Source: Homalodisca vitripennis
Taxonomy: Eukaryota; Arthropoda; Insecta; Hemiptera; Cicadellidae
DNA: 64,000 nucleotides
Reading direction: 5' to 3'
Assembly (NCBI RefSeq): GCF_021130785.1
Contig: NC_060213.1
Coordinates: 94,356,501 to 94,420,500, forward strand
In this document: piece by piece, positions 41,772 to 56,640 of the stretch
Layout: each line of letters opens with the position of its first letter
Numbering within the stretch: position 1 is the stretch's first letter
Position numbers and translations under genes: made by a program
The notes under the pieces: generated by a model
Seen by the model: the letters and a program-made list of their open reading frames with translations, nothing else
Told to the model about the DNA's origin: nothing
Databases searched by the model: none

Positions 41772-44700
41772 TCTTTTAAAAGTTCTTACCAATTTATTTA
41801 TAAAAAGTTCCTTTATTCACTTTTCACAGCAAGTTTCTTATACTAAAAGTATTGCCGAGCTAAGGGTGTTAGTATAATGCGCTTAGATTAAATCTGTTCA
41901 CCAACTATTAACATTCACTTTCCAATTAACCATTTATTTTCATAAACATTAATAAAACTTCATCTCTGGCCTTTGAACTATTCATGAATCTCTTTTTCTA
42001 TATAGCCCGCTGAAAATAATTGTCAATCACAGCATCAAAACCATTCGTCTTAAGCTTTGATAAGCTTGATTTGAGTTCAATTAACCACCTAGTCGACGCT
42101 CCTACGTATCTCATGTTACAATATGAGAGTGCGTTTCGTATTTCCTCTATTAGAACCGAGATGGATGGTTTTTTCAGTCGCTTTTTTTTTCTTGACTTTT
42201 TATAACAGTAATTCATAAATTAAATTTTAATTATTTCAGGATTGCTTGATTATGATAATGCAATCACATTTTGTGCTTTTGACTCTTTCCAGTTCACGGT
42301 CATAAATAAAGCAGTTAATCTCCTTTTCGTGGGATCCAGCCTCAATTCCATTCTGCTCCAATAGAAATTTGAATTTTAGAGACTGTGTGTGTACGAGAAT
42401 TATCCTGAACGCTCCATATAGTGAAAAGTCAACATCTCGAGTTGTGAACCGTAAAGACTTTTAATCTAGGTTCGAGCAAAGTCATCTATGTCAGTGAATA
42501 CAGATTCTCGTATATTCCACTTGCTTATGTTATTTTTTGAATTTAAACATAGCTCTCCTCCCTTTCCCCTACAAAACCATAAAACGATTGGTTTTCCATT
42601 AAGTAGGGAAATTATTCCTTGTTAGTTTCTGTAAGTTATCATAACACTTAACGATTATTTTAGTCAATGCTAATTGGTAATTAGCTGTCTTTTCTAAAAA
42701 ATTACTAATATTGAAGATTTGATGCGTACGCGAGAATTAACTTGACTTTGTGCAAAAGGTTTGTATATTAGCACTGAAAGAACAAAGCTGTAATATATGG
42801 GTACAGCAACAATGATAATAATATTATTAAACAAATTAACGGTTTGATTGAATTAATAATAGTAACTTTCTGGTCAAAACCTACACATATAATACCAAAA
42901 GTCTCTAGCACACTGTAATGATTTCATCTGGTTTCATTTCATGCTTTAATAGTTTAACATTTTATCTCATTTGTTCATATTTAGTTTCAAAATGTACGAA
43001 CATATAAGTTATGTAAAAACAATATTTATAAGAGTAATTCTTGTTATCAGAATATATTAAAATTAGAGATATGAACTTTAGTCCTGTTTATAAAACATAA
43101 TTTTTAAGAAAAACAATCAAGTTATTCAAATGAATATCTATGTAAAATACGTCATACATTATTTAAAAGAATTACAAAGTAATTTCGCATCATTTAGCAC
43201 CAATTTCAGCTTAGTGTTCATGCACATATACCGATGTAAACTGAGTTTGTATGATATGAATTTAGTTACTAATGGAGGCGATTGTAAATTTTTCACTGTG
43301 TAAAACACAATCGTGACGCCGGAAAATCTAACTATTGAAGTTATCACTAGGACTAGATTATTCTTCATTCGCCTGAATTCAATTTTGCTATAAACGTTTT
43401 GTATTGCAATTACGCTGATGATTAAGGAATTCCCTTAGTATTGTATAAAAACAAAACCAAATTATTTTCGCAAAAATAAAGTCATAAGAATGTCAATAAA
43501 TTATTAAAACAGCGCAGCCAGCAAACGGAATCAATTGAAAAGCTAATCAACCAAAACAAAAACACCCGTAAAATGACCAACAAAAGGAACACAATAAAAG
43601 CAAAATTCATGGATGCAATGTATTACACTTAAAAAATATATATATATATATATATGACATGTAGTATTTGGTATAAAAATAAATATCAGATTATGTGGAA
43701 TAAATAATGTGAAACTCTAAAAGTCCATAATTTCTCCAACAATAAACTACATCCGATACCCCTTAAAAAATATTTCATTTGTTGTATAAACACTTAATAA
43801 CTCATTTTATATGTTTATATTCTGTATCACTTTATCTGTGCTTACAAGTACTTATATGTACATGAAAATCTAAACGGAATGTTTTTTGACTGAAAAGCTG
43901 TAAGCCTTTTTACAGTTATTCGATAAATAAAGTTTGCCATATTTCCTGTTTAAGAACTTACTGTAATTTATTTGATCAGTCTGCAATACAAAACGAAATG
44001 TGTTATTATTATTTAAGTTATGGTCCCAGTGTTAAGTGTTAGAGAGGGTAATTCCTAACTTTAACTCATAAAATAAGAAATATTTACATTAATTTATTTG
44101 TAACTGAGTAAATTTTTTTAAATATACATTTGCCTTTAGTCAATGTTTTTTAAACCCTGTAAGGTAGTTATTCGAAATAACAATTTTTACGTTTTAAGAA
44201 CCGTTGAGTAATTTATGACAGCAATAAAAACGAAATATTTTATCGTAATATTGTACTTATCAAGTGTACGTTGGTAATAAAACTTTTTTTGTTATTGTAA
44301 ATAAGAATGAGTAATTTATTGGTCGAAAAATAATACCCCATAGCGCAAGAAACCGTATAATAGTATGGAAAAATCTTTACGTTAGAAACATTGTAGATCA
44401 GTCCAATCGCTTAGCCGTAATCAATACTTAAATATGTGTAGTTGGTAATTTTTAGGCTATTTAATAAGAATGTAATTGTATGTTTAATCTGTAGACCAAA
44501 ATAACATGAATATTATTGACAGCATTTAAAATATTAAAATTATTATTTAGGTATTAGGTAAATGTATAATGTTTAAGCTGTACACCAAAATTAACATGAA
44601 GAATAATGAGTAGCACCTAGCACAGTGTAAAATCATTCCATTAAACGTAAACTAATAAGCTGTAAAAACTTCATAAAATAAGGATCACACATACATTTAG

Positions 44701-47700
44701 TACATAATAGTGATTGCTATATAGCTATAATTCTACTTTTAAGAAATTATAAAACAATATACACACAAGTTCGATTTTTAATTTTCCCACCAAACGATAG
44801 TAAAATTTTAAATAATAATAATTTAATTTTTACAGACAATATGAAATAAAAGATCAGGGGTGAATATAAATTAATTAAGAACTAGTAACCAAAGTTATGA
44901 ATGCTAAATATTATTACAATGTATAAATGTTCCGTAAATTAATATGAACATGACAGCTATATTTTCTTAATAATGAAAAAAATCTAGTTTAATGTATATA
45001 GCGGTATATATGTACATAATGTCTCCACTATTAGGCATATAATATGTGTATATTAACGTTATTCACATTTAGGACTTGTATATTTGTAAAAATATTTCAA
45101 ACCTAAACCCATTTAATCAAAACTATACCAACAGCAATCAGATTTACTAACCAAGATGAACAATTTAATGTAAGGTTTATTATCTCTTGCGAGAATATGT
45201 AAGAAATACACAGAAGAATATCCTCAGTTTATGCAAATAGTCCTTAGGGATAAAGAAACTGGCAGGAAATAGTCTCAAGGGTCCCCAGAGCGGAGAAACG
45301 TACTCGAGTATACTTAATTCTTGGAACATTTCACTACATTTCTTAGGTAATACTGTTTGAAACTTGTAGTTAAAACTGTTTATAATTTACGTAATATGCC
45401 ACTTGAGCAATGTGATCCAAATTGTGCTACACACACTTATTTACTATGCATGTAAAAAGGTTTATATAGAAAAATCCAATACAGTTCAATAATTATTTCT
45501 TATTTTCCAACTAAACCTTTTTGTTTAAGTTTTTTCTTCTTACATTTTTATTCTTTAGGATTTAGATTGTTAAAAGATTGGGCCTTATTTAAATTATTTT
45601 TTAAACGTTTATGAAGTAAATAAAAATAATATTAATTAAGTATCTCAATGTATTAACAGTACCCTAAACTTTGACACAATATAAGACTGTATTTAAGGCT
45701 AAATTAATGAATAACCACATTTATTTAAAATAAATCATAATTTAAGTCCTAAAAATTATCAATCAATAATATAAGTCTAATTTGACGTTTTTTAAACCTA
45801 CGTAACAGGTATAAATGTTTTACGTTGGCAAGAGTAATTATTCATACTATCTTCAAAGCCTAAAAAACGTCAAATCTAGGAAAGGTAAGAAAAAAAAACA
45901 GAAATAATAAGTATTCTACTGTATACCGTGTATCTTTCCGCGGAGTATTTTTATAGCTAAAAGAAAGCGTAACGATAGTCGTCGCTGAAACAATACATGA
46001 AAAGTTTGAAACAATGATTGCAACTTTTACATTGGCAGTTTACCTATCAAAGCTTGCCTTTAATTTAAATCACACAGCTGAGAAGAGTGATAAGGAGCAA
46101 ATTAATATTAATTCAAGGAGTCACACGTGCTTTGGGTAAATTAAGAGGCGAATTAATCTTATGATTTTGATTTACATATGGCCTACTGTTTCAGGGCCTA
46201 AGTATTTATTCTAAGTCCTCAAAGCTGGTTTAAGCAAATTGGATTTTATCCCTGAAATCATTGGGCAGAGGGCATGGACAGGTGTAGAGTTAGGTGATAT
46301 CGAGAAGCAAAAAAATGTAAACAGATAGCAGAAAAGCAAAATAGATGTAAATACATAGCAAACATTGCCTAATGACATTCAATTAGGCCACAACTGAAAA
46401 TTGTTTACTTTATTGAATGATAACTATTAGTTAAATAAATGTTATAAATAATCTACTTGTGTGAATCATAGAGTAAGGTTTAAAATCTATATAAGGTTGT
46501 GTACTAATAGTGGATTTAACTGAGTTAGACAAACTGAAAGCAAGGACTTTTCAGAACACAATATTATAGTTAAATTCAATACAATATTACGTAATTTAGG
46601 CAATTAAATAAAACGGGGCTTTAACATATTAACTTATACACCTACGTGTCAAAATCAATTCGTTCCATTTATTTATATGAAAACGGATGTAACATTTACA
46701 GAAAAGCAATATCCGTTCTCTTCATCACTATTAGTTATTTACCGGTTATAAAAGTATAACAAAATGGGTTTTACAAATTTAACCATAAATTACCCTAAAA
46801 AATTATCTATCCTTTAAAATACATGTTAATGCTTATATATTTTGAACCGTGTTTACAATTTATCAGAGATTATCATGTTTCAAAATATCATATTTAAATA
46901 CATAATAATTTTTCGATTTCATTCACGAGAAAAATATTAAATTATTTACTTATGTATATAATATGCCTTAATAAACAATAAATGATTTATTTTATAGCCT
47001 CTTGCTATATTTTTTCTATTACAACTTTAATTATCTTTATATTTAAATGATTTATTTTACTCCATTTATTTTATGTATCTGAAACTGCTACTTTATACTT
47101 TTATATCGTATTAACTGGAAGCACTTGCACTTTAGATGTGCGTTTTGTGGACTGTAAATATATCGACTAAAGAATCCCCACGGGCATCTCAAATCCTAAT
47201 GCTAGTCATATGAGAGCATTTTTGTAATGGATGGAATAATACATGGAAAAATTTTAAATCTATAAATTAGAGGGAAATTCGAATTAGAGAGAGTGATTTC
47301 ATATAATGTCTTTTTATAATAATTTCTGTGTGTATTTCAAGTATTTAATTCATTTATCATTATAAAATAATGTTTACAGTGGACCTGTCAATTAATAATT
47401 AATTACACTACAGATAAATCCGTAGAAAGTATGCCATAATTGTATCTAAACATATTTATTACTATTTATCGCAAGTATTTTCAGTTACATTTTTGACATT
47501 ATACATATCCAATACCTGTTACAAAAAAACAATAATTTATGTTATTAGTATAGGATTAAATAGATTAATTAATATAAGTAAAAATTATGTTTGGAAATTA
47601 TAATAAATCTATGTTTTTGGTTGTATTATGTATCTGTCTTGTATGCCACAATTATTCGGTGTGGTCACTGAAAAATTTTTAGTTTCCTCTGTCTGCCCGC

Positions 47701-47919
47701 ACGATATCTCGTAAACGAGTAAAGATAAAATTGCAGAATAAATACATTTTAAAATAAAGAAAGAACAATCATAAAGAATGTTATATGGCATAAACAATAT
47801 CACAGTTATATATGGCGTGTTACTATGCTACAGCATAGTACCATACGTAGCTATATACTTGATATTTTGAATTAATTATCTTGTACGAATTCTATTGGGC
47901 GACACACGGTGACTACTAT
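41772..47919. other. AT-rich noncoding DNA, small hairpin and one regulatory-like patch
   Basis: A short (AT)n lies at 43,636-43,654 and a 9-bp hairpin TACTATGCT/AGCATAGTA at 47,821-47,840. 46,060-46,190 is dense in transcription-factor-like cores (CAGCTG, GATAAGG, TAATATTAATT, CACGTG) and is less AT-rich than its flanks, so it is a candidate conserved element. The minus-strand frame at 41,998-42,216 has balanced composition but no recognisable domain. Confidence 0.35.
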
Positions 47920-48060
47920 GACACGTGTCTCTGTCCATAAACTGTCGTGATGAGCTGAAATAGGCCAAAAACCTAGGACAATGCCAAACTCCATCATCAT
48001 GTGTCAAGCAATCCGTTTACTCTATTGCTTGAATAAAACAGGAATATCCTACTACATATA
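47920..48060 (+). repeat. Dispersed repeat family F, copy 1
   Basis: This matches about 59,835-60,100 in the same orientation. Shared parts are GTCCATAAACTGTCGTGATGAG against GGCCATAAATCTGTTGCCGAGG and ATCATCATGTGTCAAGCAA against ATCATGATGTGCCAGGCAA. The match is interrupted and weak in places. Confidence 0.4.
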
Positions 48061-51000
48061 TGTCACAAGTGATACCCACGTATATAGCTCAATACCTGAA
48101 ATGTTCCTTCTTATTCACTGTTGAACAGCATGTTCAATAAACATCTAGCTCTAGGAAAGTCTCTTCAAGTAGCGTTATATAGGGTAATGTAGATAGAACG
48201 GGGAGTTACTTTCTGACACTACACACTTCACGTTTCTATCTAGTGTTAATAAATACAATAGTTTATTATTTTGGAATTCCATCGTAGTAACAATGCATGC
48301 CTTAACTTAGAATTTGGAAGTTTTAAATGTAAGTTTGTGCAAATCATACGTGAAAATAACACATTTGTTTCTTTAATGATGCCAAATTCCACTTATCTTA
48401 TTGATACAATAATGACGAACAAACAATAATTCGGTATTGTAAAATAATACCGAATAAAAGTATTGACAGGCAGTCATATCTTTACTTCATTAATTTGTTA
48501 CGTTAACGTAAAGGAAATTAAAGTAAAGTTTAGGTTTAAGTGATTGTTTCTTAACTAATAGAAACTGAACGGATATTATAAGAAGTAACATTTTTAAAAT
48601 GAAGTATGGATTTAGTGATAGTGTAATACAGAACAACTGAAATGAAATGATATGTTTCCTGGAATAATTCTTGGAAATTTTCCTTATATTGTTTGATAAA
48701 ATAATAGAGTTACATGGGTGGCAAAATGTTTAAACGTTCTAAAGTTTAAGAAAATTTTATTGTAATAAACATTTTCAATCAACTTGTCAATATTTTCCTA
48801 TAGAACTTATTATAATTCCTAAGCTAGTTTATAACACGGAAAGTGAGCTAATGGAAATATTATGCCTCCTGTAGATGAATTGATAACTTTGCAGATATGA
48901 AAAATATAGCCAATAGAGTAAAACATAGAACTGAGGAATACCCCTTAAAGTCTCAAGGGAGGAAACAGAGTTTTTCAAGCTAATATTTTTTAAAGGTTTG
49001 TCATAATAATGGATCACCACTGCGCAATCGAAAACGACTGCAGCCCTTCTTATTATTGTTTTCCTTTACGAGATATTTAAGTGTGTTAAATAACCAAAAT
49101 AAATTGTCTTCCGTACTATTAACCAAATATTTTTAGTATTTAAATAAATACCCAATAATCTAAAAGAATAAACTAAATAGATATTACTTGCAACCAAACC
49201 TTTTATATAAAGGTTATTTAAGTAATAATTAAATTAGAATTATATCAGTTTATACGTACTCCTAATGTAATAGAGGATTAATATGGTAACTTATGAATAA
49301 AAAGTAGTAAGTTTTATGTACTGCTGTATCATTATTGTATGAGTGATAATTTACCAAGCGGGGTCTTGCTTTAAATTCGGCTATGCACTAAGGCAGGAAT
49401 TTATTGGTCCATGATACAATATCAAATCTAATAGGCTCAATATCATATTAATGTAAAATGTTGTAATATCTCTTGGTTTTATTTTTTAAATGAGCACCCC
49501 TTATACATTAGAATGTTCATTTTAAGTCACCAATAAACATTTAGGCTAATTTTAGTTATTTTTTTGGAAAACTACTATCTGGGTCGTATTGACACAAAAT
49601 ACATTTAACACTACGATAGTAGATCTCTACAGCTTACTGAAAAAGCTAACGCATATCCAATCCATCCACTGTTGATTAAATTTAACAAAATTAATTTCTT
49701 CAATCTATCGCAAAACAAAAACCCTAGATATAATTGGTTATTTCTGGTGATAACTCGTCACTCGTTATTCAAAAAATAATCTACCGGTCCCTAAAATGTT
49801 CAAAATTCATTTAAATTCAACCCAAGGACAAGAGTGCACTTAGTTTTTATATTTCTACAGTGTTAATCAAAGTCAAATACTATAAAACATATTCAAGATC
49901 TGTAATAGTAAAATCAGTTAGGAGCTCTTTACTATTACCACATATATATTCATTGTATGGCCATTACATAGGAACTACGAAATAAATTCGTAAAAAAATT
50001 CTAAGTTGTTGATGTTAGTCAAAACAAGTAGCATAACTATAAACACAATTTTAAACTAAAATCTTAGTGGTCAAAATAGAAAGAGTGGTTTTCCATGTTA
50101 TATTCATAACAAGGAAAATAAAAAATCCAAATTTGGAAAACATCATGTTATTTATCAATTTCTAATATTTATAAAACGAAGAAAAACACAAATTCGTCTT
50201 TAAATGTTAATTTTAGCTTCATTTAAAATTTTCAAAGCGTAGCGTTCATAATATTGTCTAGATTTTCGTGCGCAATACCTAATTTTTAAAATAACAATGT
50301 TTGAGTTAAATATTAAAGTCAGTTATGGAAATACTTATTAAGTAATAAATACTTCAAATATTACGACTGGCATTGGATAAGATGGGTAAATAGATAAACC
50401 ATCCGCGGGTATCTATCTAATCAAAAGTTTATGGGGTCTATTCCCAGTATTGTTATTATATCATCAGGGTTGAAAAATATGTAAGTTATTATATGACCAA
50501 ACGGTAATACGTTTAGTATATAGAATAAATTATCTTATATAAACTTAATTAAATTCATGCGTACTTTTCTGAAAAGTGATAAAAACCTTAGTGAAAGGGT
50601 AAAGTTGTATAGAACGCTGTTTCTGGCCTACAATTACTGGAGAATAATAACTGGTGTATTTTGTTGAGATTTAATATCCACAATGATTATGTAAATTTTA
50701 ACAGACGTTAACGACGTATTATATCATATAGAGACTGTTTTTAGTATTTTATGGTTGAGAAAAATTTCTTGCATGTATTGTTCATCTTTTAATTTACAGT
50801 AATTTTTATAAAATTGTATTCAGTATATTTAAATAAATATTTATGTAAATATTTAAGTAAAAAAATCCACGTAAAATATTACAAACAACATAAAATAATA
50901 CCCATATAATTATTTAAAAAATAAAACTAAAACATTTCATTGCCCCGGTTTATTTCTTTATAATATATTGCAATTTGTCTGCTAGTATACATATTTTTAT

Positions 51001-52950
51001 ATTGAACAGTTGATAATTTTAAGGTTTATCCAATAATAAAATATTGATTTAATTTTGCTATAAGCGCAAGTATTGTAAAGGTCAGAAAAAATCATTTTAA
51101 CCAAAAATATATCTTTCTTATTTTTTCATTACAAATAGGATTATTAAATTAATTTTATGAGAATTAAGAATGTTCAGTTTATAAAAAATTACATGTTATA
51201 TTATTATTATTGTACTGCTATAACAGATAGCGAAAAAATCTATATCTCTGTTGAATTTACGTAATACGTGATCGTATTTAGGGAATCGCCAAAAACAAGA
51301 AATGCTGGAAAAATATCACGTCTTTTTTTCAAAAACCACAATTATTGCTGCCTCTCTTCCCTGACACAACTTTGTCTTATTAAAGAAAGTTGGCTTGTTC
51401 CAGTTTTTTCGCTGCCTTTCTTAGAAGAGATCAATAATCCGTTATAGGTATCTGTATTTACAACATTCATTTACAGTATGAAAGAAAAATTATCCTTCCA
51501 TTTTGAAGTAATATTAACTAATATTAACTTGTCAAATGCACTCAATTTAAACCTATGGTTACAAGGGTTATCTCCTAGTCACAGGATAAGAAAGCGTACC
51601 GCTTGTAAGATTAATTATGTCCATCAAATTCCAGGAAACTTATTTTCTAAGATCTCTCCTCTTCTATTGCAACATTTTCTTTTAAACCATAGACAATACT
51701 CACCGTATACATCATTCTGTTTACAGAATAAACAAAATTCGTAACACCTTTCAATAATAACTATTTATAAGGCTTCTCGAACAAAATAAATTTTATCCCG
51801 TGTCCCATGCTGCTTTGTTTTGTTATTAAAGAGTACTTTAAATCTGCTCGCAAAAAACCATTTAAATTCGCCAATCTGAAACTAATACAGAAAAACTGTT
51901 TTATCTTTGTTTAAAATTTTAAAATTCATTAAATTTGATTGAAATTATTTATATTTTCAACAGTAGTTGTGAAATTGTAGACGTCCTTGCCTTGGTAGGG
52001 TCTTGGCAAGACTCTCTCCTTTGCAATGTTTATTGTAATTACTCATAAAATTTATGTTTGGTATTGTTTCAAATAAAATTTCTCTTAAAATTTGTATATT
52101 ATCGGTTGTATTTTACTAAAATTATGAGGGATATACATTTTACCAGTCTATTTATTGTTTGCGATTTCATAATGTGTAGCATACAACGGTTTACATGAAA
52201 CTCGTCCGATACTAGGAGATCGTGGTAAATATACGAGAATATGTCATTTTCGTCATTTAAGTATTCTTCACGTTTGGGTGTTCTGTTTTATATTTAACTT
52301 AACAAAGTTTATTGGTACATTTGTGGAATTGTATATCTGTTTAAAGCCAGTTGTAACGAATTCACAACTAATAAAAGGAAATGTATGTAAGCAATAATAT
52401 CCCTTCAGGATCAATAATAAAAACGTAAATTTCACTTAAGACCGTCGTCACCTTGAAAAGTCAAACTGGCATTCATTATTTGTTTAGATGTTGAATATTC
52501 ATAACTGTAGCAGGAGAAGAACGCTCAAATCAAAATGATATTATGTCAATATAATCTTCACGATATAAATCATCAAGAAACTCTCTAAACTCGAAAACCA
52601 ACGCATTATTGGCGTACAAAGTTATTTGATAAGTCAGAGAATTATTGTGTTTAGAAATAATCTGAAATTATATTTATAGCAATAAGGTCTCCTATATATA
52701 ACTCTGCGTATGCAATATTTTAAGCAATTATATAACGTACATTAAGGTTTGTTTTTGGTGAAAGATGGGATTACTTTGTTCATTAATATTGTCACCTTAA
52801 ATTTAATTTAAGTTTCTAGTACTATAAAGGCAGTATTTAAAATTTAGATAATTGCGGTTACGGCTTTTGTAAAAACATTAGGCAGGAAAATTAAATTTAG
52901 TGTAACCTAAATTGAAGATAAAGGTGGTTGACCAGAAAAAGGCAGAGAAA
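48061..52950. other. AT-rich noncoding DNA, nothing recognised
   Basis: Frames at 48,829-49,020 and 51,478-51,744 are short and featureless. No microsatellite, inverted repeat or transposon motif stands out in this 4.9 kb. Confidence 0.45.
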
Positions 52951-52954
52951 CTTC

Positions 52955-53045
52955 GTTGGCCGACACAATGGTGAGTTTCATATATCACAGTTTATTGTTA
53001 CGAAATGTCAGTGGCCGTCGTGACCTTTCATTGTTTGCTGCACTC
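52955..53045 (+). repeat. Dispersed repeat family A, copy 2 (short), with hairpin
   Basis: This core copy has GAAATGTCA at 52,992-53,000 and TGACCTTTC at 53,011-53,019, one mismatch in the stem. The flanks ATATCACAGTTTATTGTTAC and TTCATTGTTTGCTG match the other copies. The open frame starting at 52,956 runs through it by chance. Confidence 0.75.
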
Positions 53046-53879
53046 TTCTCATTACTATTTAATTGCTTACCACATCACTCAGGATTATACAGTAAAGTGA
53101 AACGAGTTTTTATGGACATACTTACTTTTTCAATTCCATTACTCATAAATTCAAAATTAAATGATGGGCATATAAATAATGAAGAGTCTTTACGCGGTTT
53201 CAAACGGTTATGAAATTATTACAACATTTATATTTTTTTTAATTTACATTTTAACTAAATATACAAATGTTTTAATTTTATAATACTAAAGTCTTTACGA
53301 ATTTCCGCTTTTTTATCATACATTGTACCGTAATAATCGGGGTAAAATACTCTGTCATTTAGTTTGAAACTCAAATCAAGTTTCAATTTCTAAATACACC
53401 AATAGAATAAAATTCTATTGTCTTTATTGAGCATTTAATTATATTAACATCTAGCAAAGCGTTCTGAAATAAAATATCGCTCTGCAAGTAATGCAGGAGA
53501 AGATAAAGTTGCGATTTCACCAATACGTGGATGTGCATGTAGTATTGAGGTGATAGCCTAGATGGATTTTCCTACATATGGATGAAATTATATCCCAACA
53601 TCAAGTTTACCAAATACGTTTAAAATGGAATTTTCTTTTTCCGAACCACATTTTTATCAACACAGAAATATTCGCTAATATAAAACCTTTCTAATACTTT
53701 CGTAAAACTAACTAAAAGTGTAATAGTACCATAGTTATAAGGTAACCATTACCTACATTATTACAGCTTTTTTTAATATTATATAATTTTAGAATTACAT
53801 ATTTATTGCAATACTAGATACATTTTATTCAAAAATAAAACCAATTTAATACTTGTGTTGTATAAAGGTATTAAATTAA

Positions 53880-54420
53880 TATATAAAGTAAAGTAACTCA
53901 TAAGAAAGCTGTATTTACTCGTAAATGTATGTTTTTAAATACAAGAGTCTTATGAATCGCAAAGCGAGATACACTTTGTAAGACTAACAGTGCCAACGTG
54001 TGTTGGGACTAAACGGTTTTACGACTCCTACTGGAATATTCATACTACATTTCCTCCTACAACACTCTTCGTAGTAGCAATATTTTAACTGTAATAACTT
54101 AGATCATGTACATGTTTTATATTAATTGAACTCTACCGTTAAATAAAAATAAATGAACACTAGCTTTACATTATTATTCTGATTTGTTTATGATAAACCA
54201 GTCAGTTTATTTATCTGTGAGCTTAAATTTATGTTGCATATTTCAAATAGGCTACTATTTGATTGAGTGTAATGTTTTTTGTAATAAATGAGGTAATTTA
54301 AAATCATTCACTATAAAAATAATACAAAAAGATCCAGATTGAAGCTTAAAACTGAAGAACTATACATTTTTCTAATAATTATATCCTTGTATACTTAATT
54401 AGTGATGTAGCCTCTAAAGC
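53880..54420 (+). repeat. Dispersed repeat family C, copy 2
   Basis: Partner of 6,520-7,050. GCAAAGCGAGATACACTTTG followed by TAAGACTAAC is nearly identical to copy 1, and weaker similarity runs on both sides to the AGTGATGTAGCC segment near 54,402. Confidence 0.7.
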
Positions 54421-55432
54421 AAAGTTCGAAGTGTATGCAGTTTTTATATGTAAACATATGGTTTTAGAAACGTGTTTTATTTTTAAGAAATTTTGTTTCA
54501 TATTCCCTTGAAATAAAAATTCTGCTGTTGTCTTTAAAATTTGCATTGAATATATTTAATAAACTTATTATAAAATATTTAAAACTTGAATTGGATCTTA
54601 ATATTATTATTAAATACATATGATTAAATTTAATACAGCATGTTCAAAATCTATATTGATTTTAAATCTTTGATCGAAACATAAATATTGTAAAATTAGT
54701 TCGTTATATTAATAATATCAGTTTCCCTATTAACTTAAAACTCATTACGGTTGTAATACCAGTCTATATTTTTATAATATACAAGAAATATAAATGCAGA
54801 ATATATTTTTATATCGAGATATTACGAAATATGTGCTTATAAAGTCTTAAATTTCTAAATTACAACCATAAGAAATTATTAAAGAACTTGGTTTACTTCT
54901 CTAAAAGGAAGTATATCTTCTGCAGAATTAAAGTTGATTTTTAATGTCTGATTTAAATAATTAAACTCAGCATTTTGAAATCTTCCAAGCAATTTTTTAC
55001 ATTATTATTTTTATAAAAATTGTCCGATAGCATATAAATTTGCAACAGGAATCGAACTTTTCTATATATAGATTAGAAATAAAATTGGTTTTCACTTCCA
55101 CTAGAACCAACAATAAATTAATTTATTCTTTGATCTTTCTTATGTCTTCAAAATATTATAGTTTCATTTGAACTTGTTCTTTAAAAAATGTATCCATTTA
55201 AATATAAATGTTTTCACTATAAAACTTTAGTTACACCAAATAATATGTATAATTATAGAAATTTAAATAATAAATATAAAACGTTATATACTAAATCAAA
55301 TTTTAGAGGGGGGAATATTTAATTTCCATACTGTGTAAAGCTTTAGTACCACTAAGATCAACATTTTCGTAACTGTAGTATAAAGGTAACTACAAGTATA
55401 AACCATCCCGATCTATTCCTTTGTTACTTTTC

Positions 55433-55800
55433 TTTCCATACACGTACACGGCTCCGATACTCTGAATCACTTGAATGTTTTCCTTTAAAGCTAACACAGT
55501 ACTTCTAATGTTTGCTAACAAATATTATCCAAGACAATCCTTTAATTTTTATTTTTTTGTCTGCACACGTGTACAGCATATACCACCATCCCTTAAATGT
55601 ATCTAACATTTTCGTTTAGAAAGAACAGAGTAATTCTAATGATTCCCAAAAAATATTATCCTCATTAGTCTATTTCTTGGTATTTTGTCTTGCACATTTG
55701 TGGTATAGCGTTTGCGACAGACACCCTAAATCACCTAATGTCTCTCTTTAGAGCAAACACACCGAATAAGTGTTTTAGTTAAATATATTATTCTTTTTTT
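55433..55800. repeat. Diverged tandem repeat, three units of about 130 bp
   Basis: Units begin near 55,433, 55,560 and 55,688. Each has TCTxCACACGTGTACxGC-like sequence, a CC.T.AATCACxTxAATGT segment, TTTAGAxxxAACACAG, then AATATTATCC and a T-rich end. Units are about 60-65% alike. A fourth, weaker unit may precede them from about 55,315. Noncoding satellite-like DNA. Confidence 0.55.
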
Positions 55801-55905
55801 ATTGAACAAGCTACTATCTCACTATTTTTGTTCAACCTGTTCCAGTTACAATTACCATACATATACCTAATCAGCGATTTATGGTTTAATTAATTATAAT
55901 TTTAA

Positions 55906-55910
<5 letters not shown>

Positions 55911-55973
<63 letters not shown>
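55911..55973. repeat. (AT)n microsatellite
   Basis: About 62 bases of uninterrupted AT dinucleotide, without paired flanks. Confidence 0.97.
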
Positions 55974-55976
<3 letters not shown>

Positions 55977-56310
55977 ATTATTAAGTATTTCGCACCGATA
56001 AATTCCCACCTAGTTTTATTAAATACAAAATATCGGAAATTCTTCATAACTTTGTATGAGTTAATTACACTAGTAAGGTATTTTTTGGTATACTAGTATT
56101 CATAAGAATATGTTTTTGTTCTTACTTATAATAACTTGCCTTTTTCTACCAATGGTTTATATTTTCCTAATCATATGAAAGTTTTAATTAGAGTTATGTA
56201 TTGAGAAATTGTAGGACATAAATCTATATTATATATGAATATTTTACTGTTGGAAAAGAACTAACAGTTTATTTTTATTCATTAAATGGGGACACAGTTG
56301 CGGAAAAATT

Positions 56311-56640
56311 GGACGACATAAACCGCAACGAAATGTGATGGGTGAAATAACCAATTATAATTCCTGGTGCCATCACAATACCGGGTTTCATATGTCATAG
56401 TTTATTGTTACGAAATGTCACGGAATGCGGTGTGACATTTCATTGTTTTCTGGGATTATATCTGGCCATTATTGTATCGTTATTGCCACTATTATTCAAC
56501 CTATATTATTAATTTTAACAACTAATTTTATTATTTTAAATATAATAAAACCTGCCTTTACAAGTTATAAAACTATATTATATTTTATGTAAAAACTTTT
56601 ATATTACTGAGTACATATTAAAATATAATAGTTGAGAGTA
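56311..56640 (+). repeat. Dispersed repeat family A, copy 3, with hairpin
   Basis: The core is closest to copy 1: ACCAATTATAATTCCTGGT, CATATGTCATAGTTTATTG and GAAATGTCAC at 56,412-56,421 paired with GTGACATTTC at 56,432-56,441, a perfect 10-bp stem. Downstream, ATTATATCTGGCCATTATTG matches ATAATCTCGCCGTTATTG of copy 1, and faint similarity continues to about 56,640. Confidence 0.75.

Noticed and set aside
41998..42216. 72-codon minus-strand frame with balanced composition
   Set aside because: No recognisable domain, an overlapping frame on the other strand of equal quality, and no promoter or splice support.
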